From Liolophura sinensis (Eukaryota > Mollusca > Polyplacophora > Chitonida > Chitonidae): 60,000 nt of DNA. The stretch covers positions 13,877,385-13,937,384 of the forward strand of contig NC_088295.1 of the NCBI RefSeq assembly GCF_032854445.1, written 5' to 3'. The notes under the pieces are model-generated. The model saw only the letters and a list, made by a program, of their open reading frames with translations, was not told the DNA's origin and ran no database searches. The translations under genes were made by a program, and so were the position numbers. Shown here one piece after another: positions 1 through 14,300 of this stretch. Each line of letters begins with the position of its first letter. Within the stretch, counting starts at the first letter, position 1.

Positions 1-2387
1 GCCTGCTCAAGGTTTCCACTGTCCACTCCCACTGCATTGTCCAAACACTCCAACAATTTACTCATACTGGATACAGGGATCCCAAATGACTGCACAAACA
101 GCAACAACTGGGCTGGTTCTAAGTCTTGAAGAGCTACAATTTGAGAGAGAAGTCAGAAATATCACAAATTTTGACACCACCCTGAGCTGAAATTTTTTTT
201 ACTCATTTTACAAACCAAAAATAAAATCACTCCTTAAAGTCATTATTACAAGGAAACCTTCTTTTCACCAGTGTTTTGCCCAAAATATGAGGAAAAAAGT
301 TTTACCTGCATCAACAACTCGCTGAACTTTGGACCGGATCATTTTCAATTTCAACCAATCAGGTAGGAGCAAGGCTTCTTCTGAGGTGTCCAGCAGAAAT
401 GCAGAGGGAGGATGACTATTGGTTGGGAACCAGGTTTCGAGTAACTCTTCATACATACAATCATCTGGACATAAAACCAACATTAACAAAATACATTATT
501 GTTAATATTTATAATACACCACCTACTTTACAACTCAATTAATATTACAACTGATTTTCACAAGTATCGCAACAAATCAGAAAATTTGAAATCCGGAAAG
601 TTCTAGGGAATGGGGAGCGAAACGACATCGGGTTTGACAACGACACCGTGGAAATGAGAAATTTTAAGTCAGGATGAAGAAAAAGTCGCAGGCAAAAATA
701 ACTCAACTACAAACCTGACACAATTTTAGTATATTCTCTTTATAATGCATCTCCTCTTTTTTCGGCACAGGCTCACTTTATCCTAAGCAGTATTCTCTCC
801 AATTGGACAAGTTAATCCCTCTGAGCCTGGATATTGTTACTGGTTCACAAAATGTCATAAACCTGAGCTAACCTTTGGGTGGTCCGTAAGACAAGAGAAT
901 GACCATGGCGTGAACAACCAGGACATGCATAGTGGCTGTCTCTCCATTCTCCCACTGTAGTAAGATCTGGTCCTGTGTATCTGACTGAAAACAGAGAGAT
1001 TTAAATACACACATTACTGACTTATTTCACCATAAGCCACATTCTAGCTGTTGTACATTTCTGATGTCGTAATAATTGTAATATGTAATGTGTACAATAG
1101 TCTGACATTTTTGAAATGACAGATGAAACGGTAGACACTTCTTAACTTGCACCCTGTTGGTGTGCTATTCTTGGATCACCACACACAGACAGCCAGATGT
1201 GCACAGACAGTTTGAAGACTCCAGAGACTTGTGATATAACTAACCCAAGTGTAGGACGCACGGTCTGGCTCCTTGGCCTTCCTCAGGTAGCTGGTGTACA
1301 GGTGAATGAGGGAACGCAGGGTGATGTCAGCCTGTCTCGTGCGCCTTTCCTCCTCCATAGGGAACAGGTGGTTGATGACAGCACACCTCTCTACGATCAG
1401 CTGACCAAGATCCTGCAGGTTTGAACATAGAGCAAATGTTCTACACACAACTCCTATGTCTATCTACAACCACATACAGGCTCAAATTTGAGTAGAAAAT
1501 GAAACCAATAATCAAAAAAGTAAAAAAGAAGGACACATGTTCGTGAGTCATTTCTCTTGTATATTTAATAATTTATTTGATTGGTGGTTTACGCCATACC
1601 CAAGAATATTTTAATTATATCACAGCAGCCAATATTACGGTGGCAGGAAATAGGGCAGAACTTTCCACATTTTTCCAGAGAGGATGACAACATCAGTTGG
1701 ACTTGAACTCACAGCGACCGCATTGGGGACAGGCTCCTGGGTCACTGTCCTGCACAAGCATGCTATCAACTAGGTCATGGAGGCCCAGTTCTCTGGTACA
1801 CTCCAGTTCAAGATATACCACAAATTATAGGTAATATGGTTCAGAAGGCTCCTGTGTGACACACTTTACATCTGTTGACAATCCACAAACTGCACAAAAT
1901 ATGATTCACATCATCAGTTTATATATTCAGAGATTAAGTTTTGAATGTGTTGTGTGATAAATGTTTACTTCTTGACAAACTTACCACAGCTAATTCACTC
2001 AGGGTTTGAAGCTGCTGGTTCATGGCATAGTGAGAGAGAAATACGATGTAAGCACTGACCAAGGATGGGTCTGTTTCCACCTGACATGCCTGAAATTGAA
2101 AGACCGATAATTGTATATCAAGATATTATTATAATATTACTGTACAAAACAAAATCACGTAAGTTTTAATAAGGAAGTATAGGACAAGAAAAAAAAAATA
2201 TAGTGACCTGTCTAAGAGCAACAGACAGCTGACCTCTGACATCAGAGAACACAGGCAGGGAAGGTAACTCTGTCAGGAGCCACTTGTGCTGTGGCATATA
2301 GCGAGCCACTTCTGACTCTTCCTCCACCTCCATGTCATCATGTTCACTGCTGGTTGAGGAGGGGCTTGAAATCACCATGGATAGACC
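1..2387 (-). CDS. INTS1: INTS1 exons 23-28 (residues about 992-1276, last exon cut by window edge)
   Basis: Exons in transcript order: 2208-2387, 1985-2089, 1245-1412, 873-984, 306-464, and 1-133 (incomplete). Exon 23 has an acidic patch (DDMEVEEESE) then WLLTELPSLPVFSDVRGQL. Exon 25 encodes QLIVERCAVINHLFP. Exon 26 encodes MHVLVVHAMVILL. Exon 27 encodes FLLDTSEEALLLPDWLKLKM, one of the best conserved INTS1 blocks. Exon 28 encodes QLLLFVQSFGIPVSSMSKLL. The exon 23 donor (CAG|GTCACT) is slightly atypical. About 900 C-terminal residues must lie to the left of the window. Confidence 0.93.
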
Positions 2388-5300
2388 CTGATACACAAAA
2401 AATATAGAGAAAATTAAAGAGGCTCTGGAGAATCCAATCAAGGTTTTGCTATTAGTTTGGAATAGCTGAAACAATTATCTTTCACAATGGTCTTGCCTAT
2501 GCACATGTCACTGTTAAACATCCCTTATAAAGTTTGTAAAATTTGCTTTACCGCTTAATAACTTTTTCAGATTTAAATCATTTTCACAGTAAACATGTAA
2601 ATAATTCAGGAATGAGCCTGATATTTTCTGAAAAGTAGGCAGTAATTTCAGCTATTCTGAGTGAATAGGAAAGACTTGTTTTGATTAGTGAATATGTTTT
2701 TTTTTGCCGAAAACCTCTGGTACAGCCTCAGCGGCTGTCATCTACTTATACTGCCAAAGGTTTTTACATCGTACTTTGTGAAAATAAATCTGCATTCAGG
2801 TCTAAGTATTCCTGCTTTACCTCATTAAACAAAACTTACTGAAAAGTGAATAAACTCTACTGACAACAAAGCAATAGGAGGAGCTGAGCTGATCGACTTT
2901 TCATCTTATTAATCACAAACTTCTACTACAGAAACTACAAATTTATGGTGTCCAATCTAATGAACTGAACTTACTTACCTCTTATCTAAAATGTTGTATT
3001 TAAAGTGTTTTCTTAAGTAACAATTTGTTTAGTCCTCTAAATGTTATAAATGGAGTCCCTCAGGGATCCATTCTTGGACCGTTACTGTTTATTCTCTACA
3101 CAAATGATTTAGATTTACACAATGACAACTGTAACTTAGAACTGTTTACGGATGATGACACAATTCATTTTTCTGCTAGAAATCTTACTGACACTGAGTC
3201 ATCTCTAACCAAGTCACTCAAATCCATCAGTTCTTGGTCTTCTCAAAACAAAATTGTAACAAACCAAATATATACAAAAATAAAGGTATAAAAACTGCCT
3301 CCATCACATTGAGAGGGATCCAGAAACTGATCTAATTATCGGTATTCAAAATACCCCCATACAAAATGACAAGCAACATAAATTATTAGGAATCTACATA
3401 GAAAGTAAATTAAAATGTCTGAAAACAAGTGGATCATATTTGTACAAAAATATCAAGACTTTAATCGGTAATAAGAAAACAAAGTACCAAAAACAGCTGT
3501 TTTCCTGATCTCTAATCATTCCAAAGATGTTTCAGTGAGAAAAATGTTTGAAATTCTGAACTGGCTTCCAATACAAGCATTAGTCAAACTAGAAAAACTG
3601 TTTCTGTGTACAGGTGTCTAAACGACCTTCACCCAGAGTACATGGAGAATCTGCTTAATGTAAAAGATATCCCTGAAAGATAATTACGTACATCAAACAG
3701 AAACCTATTCCCTTGCCAAACTCCTCACTGTATAAAACTAGTCTCCAGTTTTTGGTCCAACAATATGAAACACCATACCTTGCACAATACAAAATACATT
3801 ATCTCTTTCAAGTTTCAAAAGACAAGCCAAGAAATATCTGGCACAGAAAGAACAAAACAGAAATGTTCTCCCTATTCTGCATGTATAATTATATCTGGTG
3901 CTCATAAACTGTTCATACAGTGTATAAACTGCCTACTATACAAGAATTATTTATTGTGAATTTTTTTTTCTTTGTCTATGTACAGTATGAATGCAATTTT
4001 TATAATAGAAGACCATGCCACATACATGTACGTTAACTGTTACACAGTGTACAAACTACTTTTATATACCTAGGAAACTGTTTAATATGTATATTTTTTT
4101 CTTATCTATATAGATTATATATATATATATATATATTACTTACTTGACTACAAATCTTACAGCTACAGAGTGAAAGTTTGTGTGAATGTGTGAGTGAGAG
4201 GGCCTTAGGGAAGACCAACTACTGTTGACAGAGTGTATATAACCCTCTGTAAATAAAGTTTATTAACAGGCATATGTGTTGTACATTTCTCATTTTCTTT
4301 TCATACTCAAGCGTGTTAGATGTAATAATAATGCACACTAATTTATCCACCGTACAATTTTCCAAACTTTTTTCCCTTAAATTTCAATATATTTCACAAT
4401 ACTTTGTTCTCATAAGTTACTAACTTGTTTAATCGGTATTTGATTGGTGTTTAATGCTGTACCAAAGAATTTCTCATTTTCATGACGCTGGTCAGGGTTA
4501 TGGGTGGAGGAAACCGATTAAAAGCTGGCTACAAAAATGTAGATTTGTTTCCGCAATCTCATTTGTCAGGGGAGTGTGGATGTGGGTTAAGCATCATCAT
4601 CCAGTCACAGCGGCTTTCCTGTCTAAACTGCGAGTCTCACCTTGATGGCTTGTTGTCGAGCAGATGACTGGTGAGAAGCCAGTTTCTGAAGGAAGTAATC
4701 CAGGACCTGGAACGTCGTCTGACTGTCGCTGCTTCCATCATGAACCAATTTTTGGAGGCGTGATAACAACTGCTCCTGCTTTCGTAATTTCTTTTATAAA
4801 AATAAACAAAGGCCTCAAACAATCACATATGAATTTATACCATGAATATCAACATACACCAAAAACAAATAACCTAAAACTGCCTTTGTTTTTTTGGCAT
4901 AATCTGGACAAAACAACCATTTTTAAAATTCTCAAATGCCAATATCCCATCACTGGCTTTGACCACAATGACTCTTTCCAAAACTTTTTACACTGTCAAA
5001 CGAAATCCCGGTTGATTTACAATCGTTGCTTTCTGCTCAACGTCATTTTATTGACGTCAAATGTTCCATTCTCAGCACATCATGGTGATGTCACATTAAA
5101 GACAGTATGATGTTACAATAGAAACTAATACCCTGTAATAGTATATAGGTCATGCTACAATCCATTTCTGATGTAACAAAGTCCTGTTTCACACTATCGC
5201 CATCTTACGGGATTAAATAATATGCAGCCTCCCAATTACAGTTTGATTATCTTAATTACATTAATGTGATATACTTTTCACATTACATTAATGTGATATA

Positions 5301-8300
5301 TGTATTCAAAGTGAGCAATGATTTTCATAATCTTCAGTCAGGTTAGAGTTACTCTGTACAATGCTGACATCAGCTCACCATTCTCTTGAGTTTGGTTTCC
5401 GGTTTGTTTTCGTCCTCCTCTTCCAGCTCTTTGGCGAGATCCTGTGGCGACTCATGCAGTAAGAATTCGCACAGGCACTGGACGGGTAGGACATCAAGGG
5501 ACCCTTCACTGGACTCCACCAGGTCAGCCAGCCAAGGCATGGACCGAGATGTACCCTGCAACACATACAATAGGTATGATGACTCCCTCCCACCTGGTCT
5601 TGGAGGTTAGGCCAAGCTTATCTATGGTAAGGGTGTGTAACTCCAGTAGTCACATACCACTACCAAAACTCCTGTGAACTGTGTTGCATCCTGGCACATC
5701 ATCGTGATATTAGGAGTGGCAGAGTAGGAAAAACATCATGATAATTAAGCCTGTTCAGATAATGTCAAAGCAGAGTAGAAATAAATCTATTTTGGAACAG
5801 AAGAATTCCCCACCTGACAATCAGGAAGTCTGGGTCACAACTCTTACGGAACATTTCTTTAATAACTCGCCTATCTCTTGATGATGTCTGACAGGACTTC
5901 TGGGGTGCAACTCTTGCAGAACATTTCTTTGATCACTCACCTGTCTCTTCATTAAGTCTGGGTTCCAACTTCTCTCAAATATTTTTTTCACCACTCACCT
6001 GTCCATTGAGTCTGTGAGTAAATCTGGATCATTACTTACAGAACATTTCTTCATCTCTCACCTGTCTTTTGATGATGTCTGACAGGAAATCTGGGTCGCG
6101 ACTCTTACAGAACATTTCTCTGATGTTCAGGAGATTGGTCAATGTTTTCAGCTGTTCAAGCACAGCCTGAGGGGGACGTCTGGTTATACCACTACAACAT
6201 CAACAAATTATTTCCTAAACAGTGCTGAGACATTTGATTCAGCACCAAAATTGGGAAAAATTTATAAAACAAGTTATTTATCATGTAAAAAAGGTGCGAA
6301 TACCAATATTCAAGATATACAGATTCATTATCATCTGTAGGCACCTTTTGAAAAGAAGTTATGGCAGAAGAGAACCTTACATTGACTCAACCCTGCAGAA
6401 ATTACAAGAAATCATTGCAAACTGAGCTTGACATTTCTGCCTAAAATCTGCTGTATTTCTATTAACAGAACAAACATTGCATCACAGCATACCTTCATGA
6501 CAAACAAACCTTTGAAAACTAAGAAACTCTGTCTTCCAAAGGTTAGAACAAACATTTTTAGTAATAATGCTTGTTACATACTTGTTGCCACAAAAATAGT
6601 GGGGGAGCAGGTCAGACCACCATGGGACCAGTATGATATTTAAGCATGGTTTCCCAACTTCAAATGAGTTCATCACTTACCTGGGGTTCATGGTCGTCAG
6701 CTGTGCTATCAACAAACTGTTGTGCTCTGTTATTGTCATTTTACTGGCAGCAGCTAGGTGAGTCTCAAACTCCAGAATTTGCTGCTTTTCAAGTTGTTCT
6801 ACCTACAAAAGATATGTCAAACATAACACAATTCAGAAACATTATCAACATCAATCCTAATCAGATATATATTACTGTGAAGTCTTTGCATATACCTGTA
6901 ATGAACCTGACCAATCTCTTACCTGCAACTCTCTGTTTTTCATGTCCTCAATAATTTTATCATCGGAAGCTGTTGTAGGTGGTGGGAAGTCATAATTACT
7001 GAAAGATAAACGCAATTATAAGAACACATTAGAGAAATGATCCACACCACAACAAACTGAAATACAGGTACTACAGTGCTCGGAAAGAACTTCAGAACAA
7101 TGGTATTAAAGTTTTTCGGAATAGACCATACTTAAATGAATAAAGGTTGGTAATTTATTCAGAGGTGTATGTAAACGTCATTCTGCACAAAACCGTAACT
7201 GCACAGCAGCAACAAAAAATATGACACATTCGAAAGAAAACATAACATCTTACTTTGTTATAACCATTTCAATCAGACACTTCAGTGTTGGGTAGTTGTC
7301 CGCAATTCGTCCTGCAAAAATATAAAGCAAGGGGGTAAATTAGGCTTAATTTCAAGATCAAACTGACTTGAACACATACCATTGGTTGGATGCAATAAAT
7401 TTCAATACATGTCTATTATATTTTCCATAAACAAGACAAGAAGAATATTGTTTCCATCAAAGTAACAAAGTTTACAGATATGCACAGGCGAGTTGTAGAT
7501 GTGGGAAAACAGATGATTTGACCCTTGATTTTATCATATTAGGTTAATGAAGATAACAGACTTGCTGTAGTACAATATAAAATCAATTTTTGAGTTTGTA
7601 CTAACCAAAGGTAGTGGGATTATAGGCTGTGATGATGAGTAACATGCTCCAGGCTCTCCAGTACAGGGCAGAGATAGCCAGTGAGGGCGGTTGATACCTA
7701 CAACAACAACAGAGAATTTAAGAGTCATGCATATATGAAATTATAAAACTGTCACAGATACTGAATTCACATTACTGTATGTACGAACTTCTACAATAAA
7801 ATTTATTAAAGAAAAATTTTGATTGTGGTAGTAGAGACAGGATGTTATATACATCTAGTGGTTATGTTTCCTATGACTTTCATTGGGCCCAAATTGTTTG
7901 TTTGATGTTACAAGCCCTTTATAACAAAAGAGAAATCATAGAATCCTGTTCAAATGATTCATCATAAGTAAACTTGCTCAACACTGATTAGAACTATATT
8001 TATATTTTATTGGCAATTCTGAAAATAAATATTCCTTTCAATAAAACCACCAGGAAAACATTTGTTAAACATTTTTATGAGTACTACGGCATAATTTAAA
8101 TTAACAGTTTGCACTAGCCTTTTCAGGACCTGTACAGAGGGGGCAAACGTTTGAAAATATAACCAAAATCCAGTCAGGCTTATACTTTTGATGGAGTGAA
8201 GTGGAACCTCATGACCTAATCAAATCAAATCTATACTGAGAAATCTGTTTTCATTTTCCTATATTTCCTAATTTTAATTAAACTTTATGAGATTTAGGGG

Positions 8301-11300
8301 ATTCTTCCTTTGTGTGAATGATCAACTATTTATTCTGTCTTAATACATCATTTAATGTACTTGCTTGTCTAAAAGTATGAGGAGTGTAAGCACCCAAGTG
8401 AGCATCAGCTCAGATCACCAGCTTTGACCTACTTTACAGTCCAAAACATTCATACAGGAGATAGAGGAGAGACAAAATCATATCGTGTTGCATGAAGAAT
8501 AATGGATGGAACATATCAACTTTGTCTTTGTATGTGAACTTTCCTGTATCCACTTAGAAATGCACCTGACCTTTCTAGTGTCACTAGCATTATTTTCACT
8601 TCACAACAATGATACAGTTTCTATCCACCACATTTTTCTCAGCATCTGCCAGTGGTGATCTCAATGACAGTTTAGGAAATTATACCAATCTACTCCCAGC
8701 TACATGCTCCCTAGCACAGAGTTTTGACCAGGAGAAAAGGTATTCACACACCTAATTAACATTTTTTGAAATTTTGGCCTCTCTCGAACGGTATCTTTCC
8801 AAAGGGGCTCTGTTGGTGATTCTTTGATAACGTACACATAGGTTTAAAACAAAAATTTTCCATTTTGATCATGTTTCAGCAGATATTATGGTTTAAGGCC
8901 TCAGTTTGTCATCGTGATAATACCAGTCCAGGACTGAATTAATTTAATTCACAAAAAATAAAATAATAAAATAGGGATTTAAGTAAGTGGGTTACACATA
9001 GAACCTCACCTATAGCTTGAGCGATTTGTCCTTAGAGGAAGGCCTATAGGCCTGTGTCCAAATTTTGTCAGTGTTCGTAAACATTTTGCGCCGCTTATTA
9101 ACCAGAGCAACACAATTTTCAGCAATTCAATTTCGCGAGATTGGGTATGGCACAATGTTTATCTCACAAAATGAGTAATTAATTTGAAATCTTGACTTCC
9201 TATGGAAAAACAAGGACACCTGTCATCAGTTCAGTAAAGTGTGCATCCCCGAAAAATATAGCAACACTATGGGTAGACCTATCCAGTTGGATACGGATGA
9301 AAACACTTCACAGGTATTTTGATCTACGGGTATCAAACACCACTATAAGGCCGGCTTTGTTCAACAGAGGGAGAGGAAATTGTTAGCCAGAAAATCGGCT
9401 GTGAACTTTTAATATTTGTCTAGTTCACAGTCAAGAAGCAATCCATAGTAAACTGTATTTGGGAACAGAGACTTCCGCTGACTTTCTCAGAGGAACGAAA
9501 ATACGGGAAAATACTAACGTGTCATTGGCAAAAGTCAAGTGAATTATATTCACCGAAGGTGGTCTTCTGGACAATTTTTATCTCATTCCATGGGGCATAC
9601 GAGTGGTAATTCCATAATATCTCACTTTCTGAGCCCTACTCACAAATGTGTAGCTATTGTTTTCGTGAATTTTCATTTTAAAAGCACTCCATACTTCTAT
9701 CAACTCAACAATTAGCTTTCAAAACAACATCGTTGTCCACCCTTGCATGCTGAGCTCTTCTATAGATTGGAATACTTAAATAACGTTGCAATATATTTTT
9801 ACATGATGTCAGATTCTCAACATACTAATTTAGGGCAATCAGGAAGACCGCATCATGCGGCAAGTAGCTCAAAGCAGACCTTACTTTCGAATTTGACTGA
9901 GATTTTCTGAAGAAATATCAAATAAAGGTTAATGTAAATAGTTGCAAAAGGTGCATAAATGTCTAAGCTTGCGGACAGACCGTGTATTAAGTAAATTTGA
10001 TATTTGCCTATGGGGTAGATGAATACAGATACAATGTCATACTCGGGTGCACACATTGTGTCTGTATTCAGGATGGCAGTGGTCTCCGCGTATCAGTAAT
10101 TATATTTGCCTATGGGGTAGATGAATACAGATACAATGTCATACTCGGGTGCACACATTGTGTCTGTATTCAGGATGGCAGTGGTCTCCGCGTATCAGTA
10201 ATTATATTTGCCTATGGGGTAGATGAATACAGATACAATGTCATACTCGGGTGCACACATTGTATCTGTATTCAGGATGGCAGTGGTCTCCGCGTATCAG
10301 TAATTATATTTGCCTATGGGGTAGATGAATACAGATACAATGTCATACTCGGGTGCACACATTGTGTCTGTATTCAGGATGGCAGTGGTCTCCGCGTATC
10401 AGTAATTATATTTGCCTATGGGGTAGATGAATACAGATACAATGTCATAATCGGGTACACACATTGTATCTGTATTCAGGATGGCAGTGGTCTCCGCGTA
10501 TCAGTAATTATATTTGCCTATGGGGTAGATGAATACAGATACAATGTCATACTCGGGTGTACACATTGTGTCTGTATTCAGGATGGCAGTGGTCTCCGCG
10601 TATCAGTAATTATATTTGCCTATGGGGTAGATGAATACAGATACAATGTCATAATCGGGTACACACATTGTATCTGTATTCAGGATGGCAGTGGTCTCCG
10701 CGTATCAGTAATTATATTTGCCTATGGGGTAGATGAATACAGATACAATGTCATACTCGGGTGCACACATTGTATCTGTATTCAGGATGGCAGTGGTCTC
10801 CGCGTATCAGTAATTATATTTGCCTATGGGGTAGATGAATACAGATACAATGTCATACTCGGGTGCACACATTGTATCTGTATTCAGGATGGCAGTGGTC
10901 TCCGCGTATCAGTAATTATATTTGCCTATGGGGTAGATGAATACAGATACAATGTCATACTCGGGTGCACACATTGTATCTGTATTCAGGATGGCAGTGG
11001 TCTCCGCGTATCAGTAATTATATTTGCCTATGGGGTAGATGAATACAGATACAATGTCATACTCGGGTGCACACATTGTGTCTGTATTCAGGATGGCAGT
11101 GGTCTCCGCGTATCAGTAATTATATTTGCCTATGGGGTAGATGAATACAGATACAATGTCATAATCGGGTACACACATTGTGTCTGTATTCAGGATGGCA
11201 GTGGTCTCCGCGTATCAGTAATTATAAGCCATCCTTAGGCTGGGTTTTCAGAAATTCTTCATCTCGAAAGAATGCCCATCACCAGAGCGACAATTCATGC

Positions 11301-14300
11301 AAACGATCGGTAAAACAAAAAATAAATAAATAAATAATATTAAATGAAATAAAATAAAATAATTTGGCATCTGTAAAAACACAAAAAAAAGAATTTTGGT
11401 TGAGGCCTTTTTGAAGTGACCGTCGCATAACATCGAACATATAACATTTTAATTTTGGCCTTGATGAATGTGGTAGATCAGCAGTAATTCACCCTTTAGG
11501 AAGCACAGTGTTCTCAGGATGGCGATAGGCACATAGGTTCAGCAAGGCATCAATGAATTCCAACCTTTCAACTCGCAAAACCTCATGACCTGCAAAACAA
11601 AGTGATCATTCATCACTGATATCAAAGACAGTTTCAGCAATGATTGTGTCAGATTTTAAAAAGATACATTGCAGAAAATGTAAATCACATTCGGTGTTCA
11701 CACTTTTGTTAATATCCATGACATTCAAGTCACAAAACAAATGGACAGAACCATTATGGAAAATTCCCCACACAAAATGGAATATTTTTAAATACACGTA
11801 AATTCTTCTCCTTTACAGAAAAACATAACATGTCTCACCATCCATGTGTAACATAGCAGCCCGTTTGACCAGTGTATGGGCCAGGTCCATGGCATCAGGG
11901 GCATTAACAGGTAAGTCTCTGGACAAACCTATCACCAGTATCCTCATCAGGGTGTCTTCTAACACAGGTGCTTCAGAGGCCAGCTTCAATAACACACTAA
12001 AAACCAGCATTTTAACCATTTTATGGATACTTGAAAACCTAACTACAACTCAAATTCATAATTCTGAATTCTGGAAAAATTAATAACAATCTACAATCTC
12101 ACATGCAAGAATTAATCAATACCTGGTTTAAAAAAACACAGCCAGTTTAATGATTGTCACAGCTCTTTCAGAATAAAATAACATTGCACATATAAGACGT
12201 ATTCTAGTGAGATTCTTCAAAATTAAGAACATCAAATGATTTGCTCTATTTAGATCACTGAACTTCATGCCAGTCACATATACATAATCTGTGACCAGAT
12301 AAGATATTCTGGAAGCAAGAGATATCTCATGATAACACCTGTTCTGAGCAATGTTAACCCGAAGTACAATAATCTCCTTACCCACGGTCCCCCTCAGGGG
12401 GCCAATTGTCTTTGTTGTAATAGTGCTCTGGAGATTCCATAAACAAGACCTTCCTCAGACTGAAAATATACACACAGACACAATATACAGTGCATTTATT
12501 GTATAACCTTAGCACAAGTTCTTCTTTTAAAAACAATGAAATGTAAACAAGAAGGCCATGAAGATTTTACATCCAACGTTTAACATCTACGTTATATCTT
12601 GATACAACCTTACAAGTACACAAATGTATGTACTCTCAAAGCCTTCCTCCAAGACAAAACTGCACTTGTCTGATAAGCTTCACACTACAGACAGACACAG
12701 TGAGTGGGATGTACATCCAATCAGTTAGCACGAAATGAGCGATGCAAGTACATAAGTAGCTGATCGATAAAATTACGATTGTCACGTCCTTACCAATGCA
12801 TGTAGTCCTGAGGTTTCAACTCTATTAGTTTTGGGACCACAGTGTGAAGCCACCACACAGAATCTCTCTCTATAATTGCAGCTTGACTTCGGTGATGAAA
12901 CAGAGCATCCAAATCTACAAAATATCCACACTACATTAGCTGTTCACCAAATTTTATGTCCCATTGTTACCAAGCTTCAAATAAAATCATAAAACTCACA
13001 AAATATAAGGACACATCCATGTACATGCAAGATAGCAGAGATTTGTTGAACATCCAGCAAAACTTGTCTCCCTGATGTGCTGCTTCAAATAAGATAACAA
13101 AGTATCCAGCAACATGTAGAAAACACATGATTCCAACATAGTTGAAGCAATATTTAAATAACCAGGAGAAGAAATTTGTTTCTTTGTATTACTCATTATA
13201 AGAATCAGAATGAAGAAATGGTTTCTACTTTATTAAAGTATGTAATTTCAATGACCAAGCTAAAATTATTTGAAAAATATCTGAATCCACTTCATTTTCA
13301 AATCAATCTCAAGCACCAGAAAAATACTTTCATTTTGCTTGTACGTTCTGTAATTACAATTAATAGATTATTTTAGCCCATAATCACCTCTTCTTTCCCC
13401 ACGGGCCTGTGCTGTAGCAGCCTCCCTCACTGCAGGGGTCACCCCCAAGAGAATACTGAGGGTGATCAGGTCCACAATAGAGTTAACATAGCGCTCCTGT
13501 AAAACAGATTGAAGTAAGAAAGGGAAGCAGCCCTACCCTGTTGTTAAGACATGCAGGGAATTCAATGTGTTGTTATATTAACTATCACACCATAAAAGCG
13601 GTGTAACAAAACAACATCAATACTACGAATATGTCCCACATCAACCACTGATGTACATAGCAGGACTGTGTGATGACAAACTGTTGTACCAAAGCCTGTA
13701 CCTTGAAGGGCGGTTCCATGTCCACAAATTTGGCCTCTGTTCGTTCTTGCATCATGCCCAGACAGAAATGAGAGAACGTTAAGTCATGACGGAGTGACCG
13801 GACGATTTCCCGCAGCAATGCGCGCAGAGCTCTTAGGTAGTCATCTTTGTTCACCAACAGGTCCTGGAAGATCTCTGCCAACACCTGACATGAAACGGTT
13901 ATTAAAGGTGATCTGTACACATAAAAAAATTTGACTGAAAGATGGGTTTAATTTATACAGAAGCATTCACACTGAAAATGTCTACTATATTCACAATATT
14001 CATAATGGCTGACCAAAACTTAGATTTGGTATGATGTCAAGCTACCAAACAGCTTGTCTGTCAGAGACATATGAAAACAAAACTTGAGCTCGATACGAAA
14101 GTAATTTTTAAGGTACAACCCCTAACATGGGGTATGACATAAGCTTAAAATGGAAATGATGACAAATTCTCACTAACATTTATCCAGTTCACGACACTGT
14201 GTTTAATAATAATAATTCTTTATTTCAGACTGAACAGTCCAGATCAAAAATTAATGGAGAAAAAGAGATATAAAGATGCATAACTTATTTGACAGGTATA

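Noticed and set aside
9997-11238. 413-residue open frame of 34-residue repeats
   Set aside because: It follows exactly the 102-bp array, whose period is divisible by three, and lies within an INTS1 intron on the opposite strand. No start context, signal or flanking coding sequence supports it.
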